DNA of 64,000 bases from Paramacrobiotus metropolitanus. Its lineage: Eukaryota; Tardigrada; Eutardigrada; Parachela; Macrobiotidae. Positions within the stretch are counted from its first letter, which is position 1, and each line of letters starts with the position of its first letter. The stretch is from contig NW_026570239.1 in assembly GCF_019649055.1 (NCBI RefSeq), positions 1,116,001 to 1,180,000 of the forward strand. The letters are read 5' to 3'. The translations under genes were made by a program, and so were the position numbers. Below, piece by piece: positions 33,590-45,584 of the stretch. The notes below the pieces were generated by a model. It was given only the letters and a program-made list of their open reading frames with translations, was not told the DNA's origin and made no database searches.

Positions 33590-35613
33590 TTAGCTACCTA
33601 CCAAGACAACATCCTGTGGAGTTTTGCCAATTTGATTTTTAACATGCAGAGGCTTAAGACATGCGGAACATGTACGGGTGTTGGGATGACAATCTTTCAA
33701 GAAATGCAGTTCACAAGTATACGGGTCCGGATTAACGGAAATTTTCGCGGGTGGCTTGCAGATACGAATAGGTGGTGTATTCGAAAGACAGACAGGCGCT
33801 CCATGAATGGTGGTCGCAAGGGTTACACTGTCACAATTGCCGGAAGTGGTTGGTTGTGAATAATGAGAAGATGTGCTGGTAATGATGCGAGTAACAGGGT
33901 TGCCCATTTTGGACGGCGCTTTTCTGCGTTGAGTTGCAGATGGCTTAGCTCCCACAGCCCGCCCCACACCGTAGTTCACCACTTTCTCCAGCGGCTTTGT
34001 CTTGCTGGATGCAACACTGAACCATTCGATGAATGCCGCTGTTTTATCACGGTCCACGCTAACAGCAACTGAGTGCGCACACACAAACCGCAACTTGTAT
34101 CCGGAACAAGTGCACGAGATTTTACCGCTACGGTTGTCCATTTCCAGCATATGTGGTTTCGCAGGATCAGACTGGCTTGCAACCATTGCAGCGTTTTCGA
34201 ATGGACGACAGGGAAGCATGGAAATCTGGTTCTGTCGTTCGCGAAGAATACGTGCTGCTTTTGCGGCTATATCAGCCTGGATACCGTCTGGAACGCCCTT
34301 GAACTTCCGCAGTAATGAGCGCAGATATGTCTCTCCCGCTTCTGGCAAGGAAGGTTCAACGGCGCTGTTGCTAGTGACAGAAAAGTATGATAGTTGTTAA
34401 GCTTGCCGCTGTATATCAGATATTGTATTATGGAAAGGTAATGTCGCAACAAACCTATCTGTACTGCAGTATGTGTAAATCATGCACCTTATTTTATTAT
34501 GTTATCAACGGACTCTGGTACCGACAGATTTCTGATAATAAAAGTTTTCTCATCGCACTACGCAGTTACTTCAGACTAGACAATTATTTCTTATTTGAAC
34601 GCGTTTTTTAACATCACAGTACAAAATATATGTTTTTCGGCTAAATAAAAGAGCAACAAAAGAACCGAGGGCAGATATGCGGTAATTTCATTGTTTACTT
34701 CTTTTACTATTTTCGCAGCGGCATGCACTGATTAAAGAACAAACCTAGTCCCTATCGTGGCAAAATCGGAGGAAAAATTTAGCGCCTTTGGCAGCAGTTT
34801 AGCGGAATGGATGCTTTTCATTGTTCTGGCGCGGTGGGGTGCACTAGGATTCTTAGCCGAATTGTAAAAGTCCCTGTCCTTCACGTGTAAATGCTTGTAA
34901 TCGTCTAGCAAAAACAGTCGCTCACTTCTCCCCATGCCGGCTTGTTCGATATCAGTTGATTGCTTTATGCTCACTTCACGCCACAGGTCAACGAAATCAT
35001 TAATCGTGGCTTTCTCATGGTTGGCTGTTTGCTTGAGAACGTTGTTAGAACACTCGTTAGCGTTTTGGGTGTACACGTTAAGGCCCATTCCCGCTGCGAT
35101 TCTGTGCTCCAACAATGCGCTTTCTTTGACCTGCTGAGCTTTGTGCTTTCGAAAGTAAATGGCAAATCGTTCTCCAGCTTCTGTAAAGCTCCATTTCTCC
35201 AGTGCTTTCTCCAATTCGTTGTCATATTCTGCACCTGTACAATTGACAAGCCCACCGCAAACGGTATTTTCTCTCAGAGCACCAAAGACGTCTTCCATGA
35301 TTACTGCAGCCGTATAATGTTCTAAACCCAGTTCGCTCATCTTTCGCTTAACAGTATCTTTTAAATGAAGATCGCATAAAAAGTGAGCCGCTTTAGGAAA
35401 GGCCACTTTAAAGGCGTTTCCTATGGCTTGGTCTTCATCCGATCCAAATGCGCGCAGATCCCGCAGCTCCGGCCGATGCTTCTTCAGAAAAAAGGGAAGG
35501 TATGAGTAGGCCTCTTGTGATTTGCCTGTATGGATCATAATTGCGCCGATCATAACAGGATGCAAACCAGAATAGCTGCGCACGGATTTCAACATCAGAT
35601 GTCGATAGGTCAC
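33590..35613 (-). pseudogene. Truncated Mutator-like (MULE) transposase
   Basis: 34732-35613 encodes most of a MULE catalytic domain: FGSDEDQAI with the second acidic residue, then FLCDLHLK (the C/H motif of MULE domains). 33590-34348 continues with a SWIM zinc finger, CTCSGYKLRFVCAHSVAVS, which follows the MULE domain in this family. The intervening 380 bp has stops. The N-terminal part carrying the first catalytic Asp is missing: homology starts at TYRHLML and is cut at about 35620 by a CCTAAGAATGACC repeat tract. The element cannot transpose by itself. Confidence 0.8.
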
Positions 35614-35669
35614 TACCTATCGAAAACCTAAGAATGACCTAAGAATGACCTAAGAATAACCTAAGAATA

Positions 35670-38044
35670 ACATAATTTTAACACTTCGCTGATTATCGGG
35701 TTTTTAAGGTTTAAGTGTGAATGGCATCTGCTTGTACTTGTGAATGATAAAAAAATGCACAATGTCGGTACTTATCAATATCTGTACGATGACTGTATTT
35801 AAAATTGATTTGTATATTACACAGCTCCGAACCGCTTACCCAAGGGTCATCCATAATGTCCAATATCGGTACACTTTCAAGCGCTACGACAAATTAACGC
35901 AAACGCGGTCAGTAATATTCCGGAACGTTCAATCATTAAAATTATTCGTAGCTTTTTTGAAGTTTCAGTGCGTCGGCTACATAAGAAACGATGATTGTTG
36001 GCAGGATACTACATTTTAAGTTCAAAGTGACTATCGTTTGATGTCTGAATGGTAACTACCATAATAATGTTATGTCTCTATGTGCACTGAACTTGAGCCG
36101 GCGGTACAAGAGGTCGATGCGGGTGTGAAATGCACTGTTTTAAAAAAAAGGCGCCTTGCACATGTTTTATAAACATACTTACATAAGCATAACACTGGCC
36201 AATTGCACTTTTGCAAGCAACTGTTATTATTTTTGCATAGTATTCCATTTTCCAACCAACAGTCAACCCAAAACCTTTAACAATCAGTAGTAGTCATGTC
36301 AATTTTTACTTGTGGAGTCAAAGGCAACAATGAATCAGCGTTGGGTTAACTTGATAATCGAAGACTGCCGTTTTACTTCGTGTCCGTTGTAGTAGGCCTG
36401 CACGTGTAATACCAGGTTTACTGGAAATTTAGGCACCCGTTTGAACGTGTATTAAAAGCAATTCGAATATATCGGGATGCAAATTATGCCGCTAATTACG
36501 GAATTTAAATGATGATGTCAACGATATTACAGATCTATTTAGTGCAGACTGACGGACGTTTTTGGCTTTTTAAATGGATCATATTAGTCTTTCGGTATAA
36601 TTTTTTTACCGAATCAGACCGTGAGCGTCTATCATCGGAATATTTGTCTGCATTTCATAATTATGCAGCTGCGTTTAGGTCTGCGTCCTTTTGATCTGTT
36701 GGAAATTGTTGTGTGATTGTAATTTGTAACGCGACCTTTACCATTGCGTAAAGATCCAGACGGTGCGGAATAAGTCCGATAGTAGAATACAAATTTTTAC
36801 TGGTAGATCGTCACTTGTTGTCTGGGCACCAAACGGTCTTCATTAGGCGATTAAGATCTTTGCGTTACAATATTAGACGTACACCGTCCATGCCAAACGA
36901 TTGCAAACTGCAAGGCGGGAGCAGTGTAGTTTAGCTCTCGAATTCATTCTTTTTGCACCACCGTTACGCAGTTGCTGATCGAATTGTGCATGCCGGTGAG
37001 TCTAATTCGTTGATAAAATTAGTAAGGTTTTGTACTTCTTGTCTATGAACGGATCTAACTAATCCAAGTATTTGCAACTAAATACAACCGATACCATCGC
37101 GTTTTTACTTACAACGTGTACAGTACAATTGTGACACACATCAATATTTTTCTTCTTATTTATTAAACGCTGTGCCACGTGTTTTCTGGCACATGCCATA
37201 TTTTATTGTGTGCCAGAGGGATGACATACCAGATTTTATCCCTTGCCATGCCAGTGGCAACGCCACAGGCACTTGCCAGTGCCAGGTTTTACACCCTGCC
37301 CTGTCACAAAGGTGAAAGCACTTCGTTAAACAAAGCTACGGACAATACAACAGCAAATCTACAATAAACAACGGTGTTTGGCATCAACGAAACGTTTGGT
37401 CCAATTTAACTCCGTCCATTTTACACGATCATAATAAAGTAATAATACCAGTAATAAATAAGTACACAGAGTTCACTAATATATTATATTAGTTATCGGC
37501 GGCCTGTATTTAGTGATGTACAGAGTACGAGTACCCTGAGTTTTACTAAGCTTAATCTGTCGATAACCTTTTCATCGAATATAATCTTTTGTATGAAATG
37601 TTTTGCACTTTAATACTTCGCTCATAGGAATTTAATTTCTAGCAGTGTCATTGCCTTTTATATTGCGATTTTTAGAGCGACTTGTCAGGGCAGTTTTGAC
37701 ACCAGGCAGCATTATAAGTAGCCAGTTATCTGAAGCTGGCAGGAATTTTGTGCCAACATACATCCGGCAGAATCTCCAAAAGGGAATGACATAACGGTGC
37801 TGCTCATTTAACGTTCAGTAGGCAGTATCGCTTGCGTGACTGGCACAATTAATTGTCTGAGGATGTCTTAGTTCCTTAAATTGAAATATCACGAAACATC
37901 ATCAATGTGCATATGATTGTTGATGATGAAAAACGTGGAAGGAGCGCAGGTTCAGTTTATTTAGAGTTTCATCATTTACTGAAGGGAGCGAAGTACTACG
38001 GTATCACAGTATCTGTAATTATCAGTAGGTTGCACTAATCAAAC
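35670..38044. other. Gene-poor interval
   Basis: About 2.4 kb with no recognised gene. 37150-37330 is rich in TGCCA/TGGCA words and resembles, loosely, the GGCAG-rich interior of the MITE at 26831. Confidence 0.4.
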
Positions 38045-38400
38045 AGCCGGAATACAGCAGTACTGTAGCGATGCGTACGTAAGGTGATGGTTTTACTCGT
38101 ACTTTTATTCGCTCGTACGTTCTAGAACCTTTTTTTTTGTTTGCATATATATACATGGATGCGCTTCGCGCCTATATACGTCTGTGATTGGCGATACTTT
38201 GGAAATCAGTTCTCGCGTTATCAATTTGGCAGGTTAAGAGTTTATAATAAATTTTCTTCGGAGATTCAGGTTCTCGTTCGCGTAGATTCGTGGATTTAGC
38301 TATGTCACATTGTGATATTAGCCCACACTTTGTCGTTGTGAAAGGTCGGTAGGAATAGATTATTGCGGTAATTATTCCTATCGTACTGGTCTCTCCGTCA
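38045..38400 (+). repeat. Solo LTR
   Basis: Inverted, diverged copy of the LTR at 28637-29010 with no internal region on either side. It ends CTCTCCGTCA. The start is less certain (CGGAATACAGCAG near 38048) because the terminal TGACGG is mutated. It lies ~110 bp beyond the stop of the GPCR gene and could supply polyadenylation or promoter signals. Confidence 0.65.
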
Positions 38401-38512
38401 CCATTAACGTTGGTACTGGTAGCCATAAGCCAGTGCGAAAAAATTTCGTTGTCGCAATAGTACATTATAAACGTGCGTTTAATTCCTCGTCCAAAGCTTC
38501 CAGAGTTGCCAG

Positions 38513-40875
38513 TTACGAGGATTCCGGCGGTGATGTCTTCGTGTTTCGACGCAGACTGACAATATACACTAACGGATCGAAGAGCGCCTGAACTGCGTGC
38601 AGGAAGGAACAAGTTTCAAAAACAATTGTCGCCGGTCGTGCATTGAAATGCCACATTAGAAAACATATCTGTAAAGGCAGCCAACACACCAAAATACTAA
38701 AGCATGTCAGTGTTAGCACAAGAAACGGCTTCACTCGGTCTTTGGGTCCCTGGTTCCTACCCGGATGAGGCTGATGAAACGGAGCAGCGGGGAAGTTTGT
38801 AGGGACTGAATTCACGGTCGCTGCACCAGCTCCAGGCTTTCTGACTTTTTTGTTGTACCATCGCTTCTTTGCCAAGACTGCATATATGACAGTGATACTC
38901 AATATGGGAATGATACGATCAACGATGTTTTCCGCACGGTTCCAGTCGAGCATAACACCTGTGCAAAATAGTATTACAGGCTTTGCAAAATCTTGTTTTA
39001 ATCAAGTGCAATTACAGATACTGTTAACATCCGTTACTTTATTTACTAGCGTCATTTTTGTTACGGATTTTTATTACGTTTTTAGAATTTCGAGAATTAA
39101 AGTTTGGAACCAACTTAACGTCAAAGGTCGTCCCCGGGCTATGGACGTATTATCGAAACTAACATTGCTAACACTTATTCGACTATTATTGCAGTAACGA
39201 CTTGTACTATACAACATACTGGACATATGAAATTTTATGTATAAAAAATTTTAGCAACATTTAATTTTCAATACGAGCTAAATACGCCAGCGGCACGCAT
39301 AATGTGGCTGCTTTAATCTTTTTTTTTACAAAATGAATGGGCCCGCGCTGTGACTTGGATTCGGATTCGGATTACTCAAACTTGGATTTGGATCACTCAA
39401 ACTTGGATTACAGAACTTGGGTTACTTGACTTACTATAGATTCCGTAACTTGGGTTACACAGCTTGGGTGACGTTTTTTTATGTTTTTAGTTTTTATCAT
39501 TTCTTGCTTAAGTATTTGTCTCTTATATGTTTTCTTATTTTTCACAGCTTTAATTTATGTTGCATGTTTTCTGCTTCTTTATGTTTCATTCTTATGTTTT
39601 CTTTTTTAAAGCTTAAGACAACATCAGAATGATATTGTCAAGGGCACGGGGTGTACGACGTGCCCTGACGTGGCGGGACGACACAACTGAAGCTGGACCT
39701 TTACTGGCTACTCCCTGCTCTAGCATATAATGCGCTAGCATTATATAGGAAGGAAACAAACTAGCCGAAGGCTAGATTGCACAACGAACGATGATCATTA
39801 GCAGCGCTAATGATCAAAAGCACTTAGCGGCTGGAACAATGAGAGGATGACACATAGAACAAGAGCATCGCCATATATAGAAGCATCTAAGCAAGCTATG
39901 GCACGAGGAATACTCGTGACAATACAAAAGAATAAAACATAGAGAAGCACAAAACATGAAACATAAGAAATGAAAAATAAGAAAACATAAGAATCAAGCA
40001 TCAGTAAGAAAACATAAGAACAGAAGAAACCCCAGAAAACGTATGAAAACGTCATCCAATCTGTATTGGCCTGTATAACCCAATTTATGGAATCCAAGTC
40101 AAGTAATCCAAGTTCGGTAATTCCAGATTACGTAATCCAAGTTAAGTAATCCAAGTTTGAGTAATCTAAATCCAAGTGTGAGTAATTCAAATCCGAATCG
40201 AAGTTACAGCGCGGGCTAAATGAGTGGTTTGCCAGTCACTGGAGCCATGCACAATCTCATGATGACTAAAGAATACGTACCATAAAACAGTCGGCAGTCA
40301 GGATTTGATTCGGGTCGATAATAGTACAGCAGTTCCACGATGAATGCCGGCATCGGGAATATATGCGGCCAACAGACTGCTGCGCAACACATGCAGATAG
40401 CGGTGACCTTATTATGGCGATGGCGGTACGAGATGGGATGTTGAATGGCCCACCAGCGGTTAATCGCAATCAGAGTGTGCAGGGGAACCGGCACCACCGT
40501 AGCCATTCTAGCGAGGTACAGAGCAAAGACACACATCGACCTCCCCATTATCCATGTCCCTCCCTTCCAGTCACGAATCAGGCTGAGGGGCCAGGCGGCG
40601 AAGAAGAACACTAAGTTGGCAATATACAGCGCTAATAAGTAGATAGTGAAGGGTGTAATCTGTTTAGGACGGATGATGTGGTAGATGACGACCGCGGCGT
40701 TCAGTCCGATGGCCGCAACGGTCATGATCAATTTGATCCAGTTGGCTGTAGTTGACTGGAGGTTGTAGGCCGACTGGGGGTTATAAAAGAGCGAGGATAC
40801 ATTAGAAGAATTACCACTTGTACTAGTATTAATTTGCAGCTCCATTGAATGTACGTATTTTGAACTTGCATGCAC
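38513..40875 (-). CDS. Rhodopsin-like G-protein-coupled receptor
   Basis: Two exons (40281-40875 and 38513-38958) join at GT-AG with matching phase 1 to 346 residues. An N-terminus with several NxS/T sites precedes TM1 (LIMTVAAIGLNAAVVIYHI). TM3 ends in NRWW, replacing the class A DRY motif. Extracellular loop 2 has the conserved Cys (DCRLFYG). TM5 starts exon 2. TM6 carries the CWLP motif and TM7 has DPLVY in place of NPxxY. The C-tail is short. The ligand is unknown; amine or peptide cannot be told. A foldback element sits in the 1.3-kb intron and a solo LTR just downstream. The NRW variant occurs in many orphan invertebrate receptors, so it need not mean loss of function. Confidence 0.8.
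39338..40216. mobile_element. Foldback element in the GPCR intron
   Basis: Left end TGGGCCCGCGCTGTGACTT and right end AAGTTACAGCGCGGGC are inverted. The arms continue as CTTGGATT/AATCCAAG repeats (39350-39475 and 40085-40205), and an inner pair of TTATGTTTTC/GAAAACATAA tracts also folds back. Imperfect 8-bp flanks (AAAATGAA, TAAATGAG) may be the target duplication. It shares its left terminus with the element at 15118. Confidence 0.65.
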
Positions 40876-40879
40876 AATT

Positions 40880-43175
40880 GTACATCTTAAATTAGAGACC
40901 TGAGCAATTTATAAGAACGCGAAAGATTTTGGAGTTCAAAGATGTCTACGTTTGATGAATAGTACTCAAACCGGTGCTGTTGGTGTCGCCCCTAACTTAG
41001 CAGCACTGATGGGCGGTTACCGTATACGTCCAATGTTATAAGTAGGGGCGCACTTCCCCTGGCCCTAAACCTGCGCCCGGGCATGGTTTTATATAAAACC
41101 CGCGCTATAGCAACAACCTGCATGCAGTAAGTAAGGCACTGCAGCAGACAGGCACACATATAATTAAACACACAAACACACACCTGCGTATCCTGTTCTC
41201 TCTCTATCTCTCTCTCTCTCTCTCTCTCCTCGCATTCTCCTGTTCGCACGTGCGTTTCACTGACTATATCGGGACATTTAAAATAGTTCGATGCCTGGAG
41301 TTTGCGCGTTATTTAGAGAACCCAGTTTTCAGGTTTTTGCTGAAATCTAAATGACTCTGAGTTCTTTTTAGCAGTCTGAGCACTGCGTCTGATAGCCATT
41401 GACTCCATCACCAACGTTTATCGTTATCCTGCCAGTTAAGGCGTCCGGATTCCGCAGCAGAAGTTTATGGTTTTTCGAGTGCAGCGCTCTGCCCTAGCCT
41501 TTCGGATTCTTGGTTCATGCGATGTTTGTCTGATCATCAAAGATATCAGTTGTGAAAAGAATTTCGACCAGGAGCCCTGAGCGGAGAATCGAAATTCCTC
41601 GCAATCAGTAGGTGTGCATTCCATTTTATTTTTGTATTGAATAATTTGAGTTATTCATCGCCTGCGTTACCGTGTACACACTATCATTTTGTTGTTATTT
41701 ATTTTGATTTCCTGCTTATTTCTCCGATGCTAACGACATTTATTGACGTTGGTTGGTGCCCTTATTTTTCAAACAATAAATTTTAGAAGGCGCCGTTATT
41801 TTTCAATAATAATAAACGAAAGTACTATGCGCCCCAAATTTTTAGGGCGCATGATTAATTTGCCATGCGCCCAAAAAATTGCAGATAAAAATTTTGTATT
41901 TCAACTTTTACCGTTTTTGTTACTTTCTTTTAACGGGAAAATTAATTCTACGTTCGTTATCTGCTTTTAGATGTTTTTTGCTGTTTTTGAGTTGTCCGCG
42001 AAATCTGATGCATTTTTTCGTGCCTTTGTGCAGTACATATGTATCCCGCTGATTTACCAGTGAGATTTACCAGGCTTGAATAGGTACATTTAGTATTCAG
42101 GCTGTAAAAGTATAAATGGCACACCGTTGACTTCATCCATTTATCCGGTGAATTTTGTTTTCCGTGAATTTCATCAATTTCTTTTTTTGCGATTATCGAT
42201 ATTAGAAGCTTACTGCAACCAGTTTTTCTGTGGTTACCGAAATTTGGGCCGCGCTTCCGAGACGGCTTCTATAACTTCATGCCACTGTCTCGATTACAGA
42301 GGGTGTTTCAGCCGTGTTTACAGTTTTTCGAACATTTATTGTGAGATATGAGAATATCAAATTGGAGAATATGATTTTCTAAAGATAAATGGTTATCAGA
42401 ACAACAATTACCGGTACATTGTGGCACTCGCAGTAGCAGTTTAAAATTACACAGCTTACATGCAGGATTGTTTACGGCACTCGGGCTTGTAATTTCGGAG
42501 GGGGCGATTCTTGTTCGACCATGATTGTGAGGGGTGCCATAAACCCGATAATTACGGTATATGCAATCTGTTCTATGGCTTTAATTTGATTTTCTTAATT
42601 CAATAGCGTGATAACAATATCAAGATCTAATTATTTGGTCATTAAATAGTCGTTAAACTGACCGATACGAATCTAATACCGCTGTCAGTTTGCTAAAAAC
42701 TTGCGAAACGATAAATCCGATATTCTGATAAAATTCAAAGATTATTAATTGAAAGCTGGCGGGCCGACATTCAAAGGTGCCTTTCATTTAGGGCAACACC
42801 CCCCAACCATGTACCCTGTGCGCAAGCCAGGTTTTACTGAAACTGCTGACGGCAGCAGTTTTCAGTGTGCAGTGATAGCATTGCAGCAAGCACAGTGCGC
42901 ATGTAGCCATGTATGTGGATAAGGATATGTGAGAGTGCTCGTTCACGGGCTTGGCTACTCGAAAATAAATAAATTAATCACTGAATCATTCAATCAGCGC
43001 GTATCTACAGTGTGGTTAAAATTAAAATGTATGCTCATTAAGGCAACGAATACCGTGTTAGCTTTTAAAATATCGGTTTAAATGTAGTTGTAAGATTTAT
43101 GTAGTATTGTAATATGTTATTAAATATTGTACTTACAGAAAGTGGTAATGATATTATTGTTTGTTTTATTTGCAG
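40880..43175. other. Gene-poor interval with a (TC)n microsatellite
   Basis: No recognised gene. A TC microsatellite runs at about 41195-41228. A 15-bp hairpin (ACTGAAACTGCTGAC with GGCAGCAGTTTTCAGT) lies near 42836-42868. Confidence 0.45.
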
Positions 43176-43498
43176 TCTACCTGCGACTGGCCACGCTGTT
43201 CTGTCCGCGACAACTCGCCGCCGCCATCGTCTTCTCCATCCACACCGGCGTAGCTCGCACAAAACGTGCTGCAGTTAGCCCTCCAAAGCTGTCCACCCTT
43301 TCGCGGATTTCACCTGGTGAGCTCGCACAAAACGTGCTGCAGCAAGCCGTCAGCGCCTTCCACCCTGCCCGCTGTCCACGTGGTGAGCTCGCGCAAAGCG
43401 CGCTGAGCGAACCGGCGAGATCCTGCCTTGCGCAGTTGATCAAGCCTTCCTCCGGAACCTTCCCCGGGACCCTTTGTTTGCACCTGACAGTCCGCTGA
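43176..43498 (+). other. Possible upstream exon of the SGNH gene
   Basis: A good acceptor (TTTATTTGCAG) starts a GC-rich open stretch that contains two copies of a GTGAGCTCGC(A/G)CAAA word. Either could act as a splice donor, so the exon boundary cannot be fixed. The stretch fits a 5' exon of the gene at 43617 but has no recognisable domain. Confidence 0.3.
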
Positions 43499-43616
43499 AT
43501 TCGGTGGGTATGTAACGTATGTTATTTTTTGTTTTATAAAAATAATAATAATAATAATACTGACGATAAAAATTACAGCTGGTAGTAAATGCGCGTACAA
43601 CAAAGGGTTTAATAAA

Positions 43617-45202
43617 ATGTTTTTATTTTTGTCCATGTCTAACCGTTGCATTGACAGAGCCGCAGCCATGCGTCGGTCATCAGCCTCCATGCCTTCGTCA
43701 CGGGACACAGCCGCCGGTGCCGTTGTTTCCGCCTCCAGCAGCTCAGCCGTCCGCACCGCCCGCACCGTGCCGTGTGTCTCCCTGCCCAACGCCACCTTCC
43801 GGCCGTTCTTCTTGCTGCCCGTGAACGGCATGGACGTCATTTTTTATGGTGACCTGACCATAGCCACGCTCCACATGTTTGGCGACAGCGAGCTGCGCCG
43901 TGTGGTGTATTGCACTGACCGTGAGAATGGCACGGCCATCGGGCTGATCCTGCCGATCATCACCGGCCACACTGTGGCCGCATTCAGCCACCGTGGTGCC
44001 AAAATGGCGACAGTGCTTGCCGAGCTGGGGGAATGTATTCCCTGGTCCCGGCGCCTGCACATCAACTTTGACAGGTCTCCCGACCGACCAAAGGGAGCCG
44101 CAGCGTGGCCGAAGCCCATTCCGGGCCAGCGACGGCAACGCCTCCTCCTAGCAGCCGGCACAAATGACCTTAAACGATTTTGGAAGGGCCGTGGTGGTCG
44201 TTCTGAAGCTGATGCGGTTGTGCGGTCTGTCTGCACCTTGCTGTGGGACCACGTCAACTGCCTGGAGGACTTCTACGAGCAGATCATGGTCCTGTTCGTT
44301 CCTCCCATCCGGCAGGAGTATCCCATCTGCCAGTACGCCGTGCGAGTATTGAACGATGCACTCCGTCGCTTTTGTAGCATGCAGGCAGGCCGATCCGTCT
44401 GGGACTTCATCTCTCTGGAGAATCCTGTCATGGCCGGTGATCACTTGCACCTTGCCCACCACGAAGCCAATTTCACTGGCCTGTTCATCGTGCTCAACAG
44501 AGCTCTTCGCGCGGCCGACAGTGGTAAGAGTTCGGCAAGGAGAAACCCTTAAATAAATAACAGATTGTAACGGTGGGCCTGTTTGTTGTTGCAGTTCTGG
44601 ATGCTCGGCATCAGGCGGTCCTCGACGGGATGCGGGCGCAGGAGGCAGAGGAGCGTCTGCACGATGAGCGACGGCAGCATGAGCAGAAGCTCCGTGAAGA
44701 GGCAATCCTTGCGGAGGAGGCAACCAGGCGGGAGCAGGAGCGGATGGAGGCGGCTGCTATGGAAGCTGAAGCGGCTAAGCGGGCCGAAGAAGCAAAGCGC
44801 GCGGAGCAGGAGTTGGTGCGGGCTATGGAGGAGCAGCAGCGGTGTGTGAAGCTGCAGGAAGCACAGCGCTTGCTTCAGGAGCAGCGTGATCGTGAGCGTC
44901 AGCGGGAGGAGCGGAATCGGAAGCTGTGGGAGCAGGCTGTGATGGAAGTCGACGCCACATGCCGTCGCCATAACCAGGCCGACTCCCAGCGCCGAAAGAA
45001 GACTCGCACAACGAAGCAGCGGCCGCGGGAGAGGGCCAAGAAGGCGGCTCGCAACCATGAAACTCCTGCCGAGCGCCAGGAACGCGTCGACCGGCACAAG
45101 GAGCGCGAGGCCAAGGCCAGGGCCGAGAAGCGGGAGAAGGCGTACCTCGAGCGCTACAGGGTGCTGGTGAAGAAGGCAGACGAGAAGGAGGCTGCGGTGT
45201 AG
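43617..45202 (+). CDS. SGNH-hydrolase-fold protein with a long C-terminal coiled coil
   Basis: Exons 43617-44523 and 44595-45202 join (71-bp GT-AG intron, phase 1) to 504 residues. The first half has the SGNH signature blocks in order: FGDSELRR (block I Ser), AAGTNDLKR (block III, GxND) and GDHLHLAHHE (block V with the catalytic-type His). This fold is used by esterases and lipases, and also by esterase-like domains of some CR1-type retrotransposon ORF1 proteins. The second half (about residues 310-504) is an almost uninterrupted charged helix rich in EAxR heptads, followed by a basic KRR-rich part. Another acceptor at 43667 suggests an alternative 5' exon. Whether it is an enzyme or a mobile-element-derived structural protein is open. 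Confidence 0.65.
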
Positions 45203-45584
45203 TGCGTGTTGTTGTTGGTAGTTGAGGCCGGATGTTGTCAGTATTTTGTGTTGTTGTGTGTGACTAATGCTCTGTTTCTCGACTGCGGATTTTTTATTTA
45301 CGATGATATAAGTGTTTTCAAAGGGTAGCGGAATTCTTGTTAGGGATATTCGGCTGATTTGCTTCGGAAGATAATAACTGAATAACAGTAACAACACAAG
45401 CGGAAAAACACAATCTTGACGGTCGTGTGGTAACGGCAAAGACAACTAAGCTATAGTTATCTGCTAACTAAAAGTACACTGCATGTCCAAGAAAACTTAT
45501 GATGCATCAGAAGGTTGTACGCGCAAATACTTCGGCGGAATGTTGTCGATTAAAATCACTACTATTACCGGTTAATTGTAGATC
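45203..45584. other. Spacer between SGNH and JmjC-OTU genes
   Basis: About 380 bp with no coding feature; it should contain the promoter of the JmjC-OTU gene. No TATA box stands out. Confidence 0.35.

Noticed and set aside
37179-37367. Short TGCCA-rich plus-strand ORF
   Set aside because: Composition comes from a TGCCA/TGGCA repeat tract and there is no domain or splice support.
43310-43840. 176-codon minus-strand ORF
   Set aside because: It overlaps the exon and intron region of the SGNH gene on the opposite strand and has no recognisable domain; the GC-rich composition explains the open frame.
44549-45445. 298-codon Leu-rich minus-strand ORF
   Set aside because: Antisense of the charged coiled coil, where GAG/CAG codons read as Leu on the other strand.
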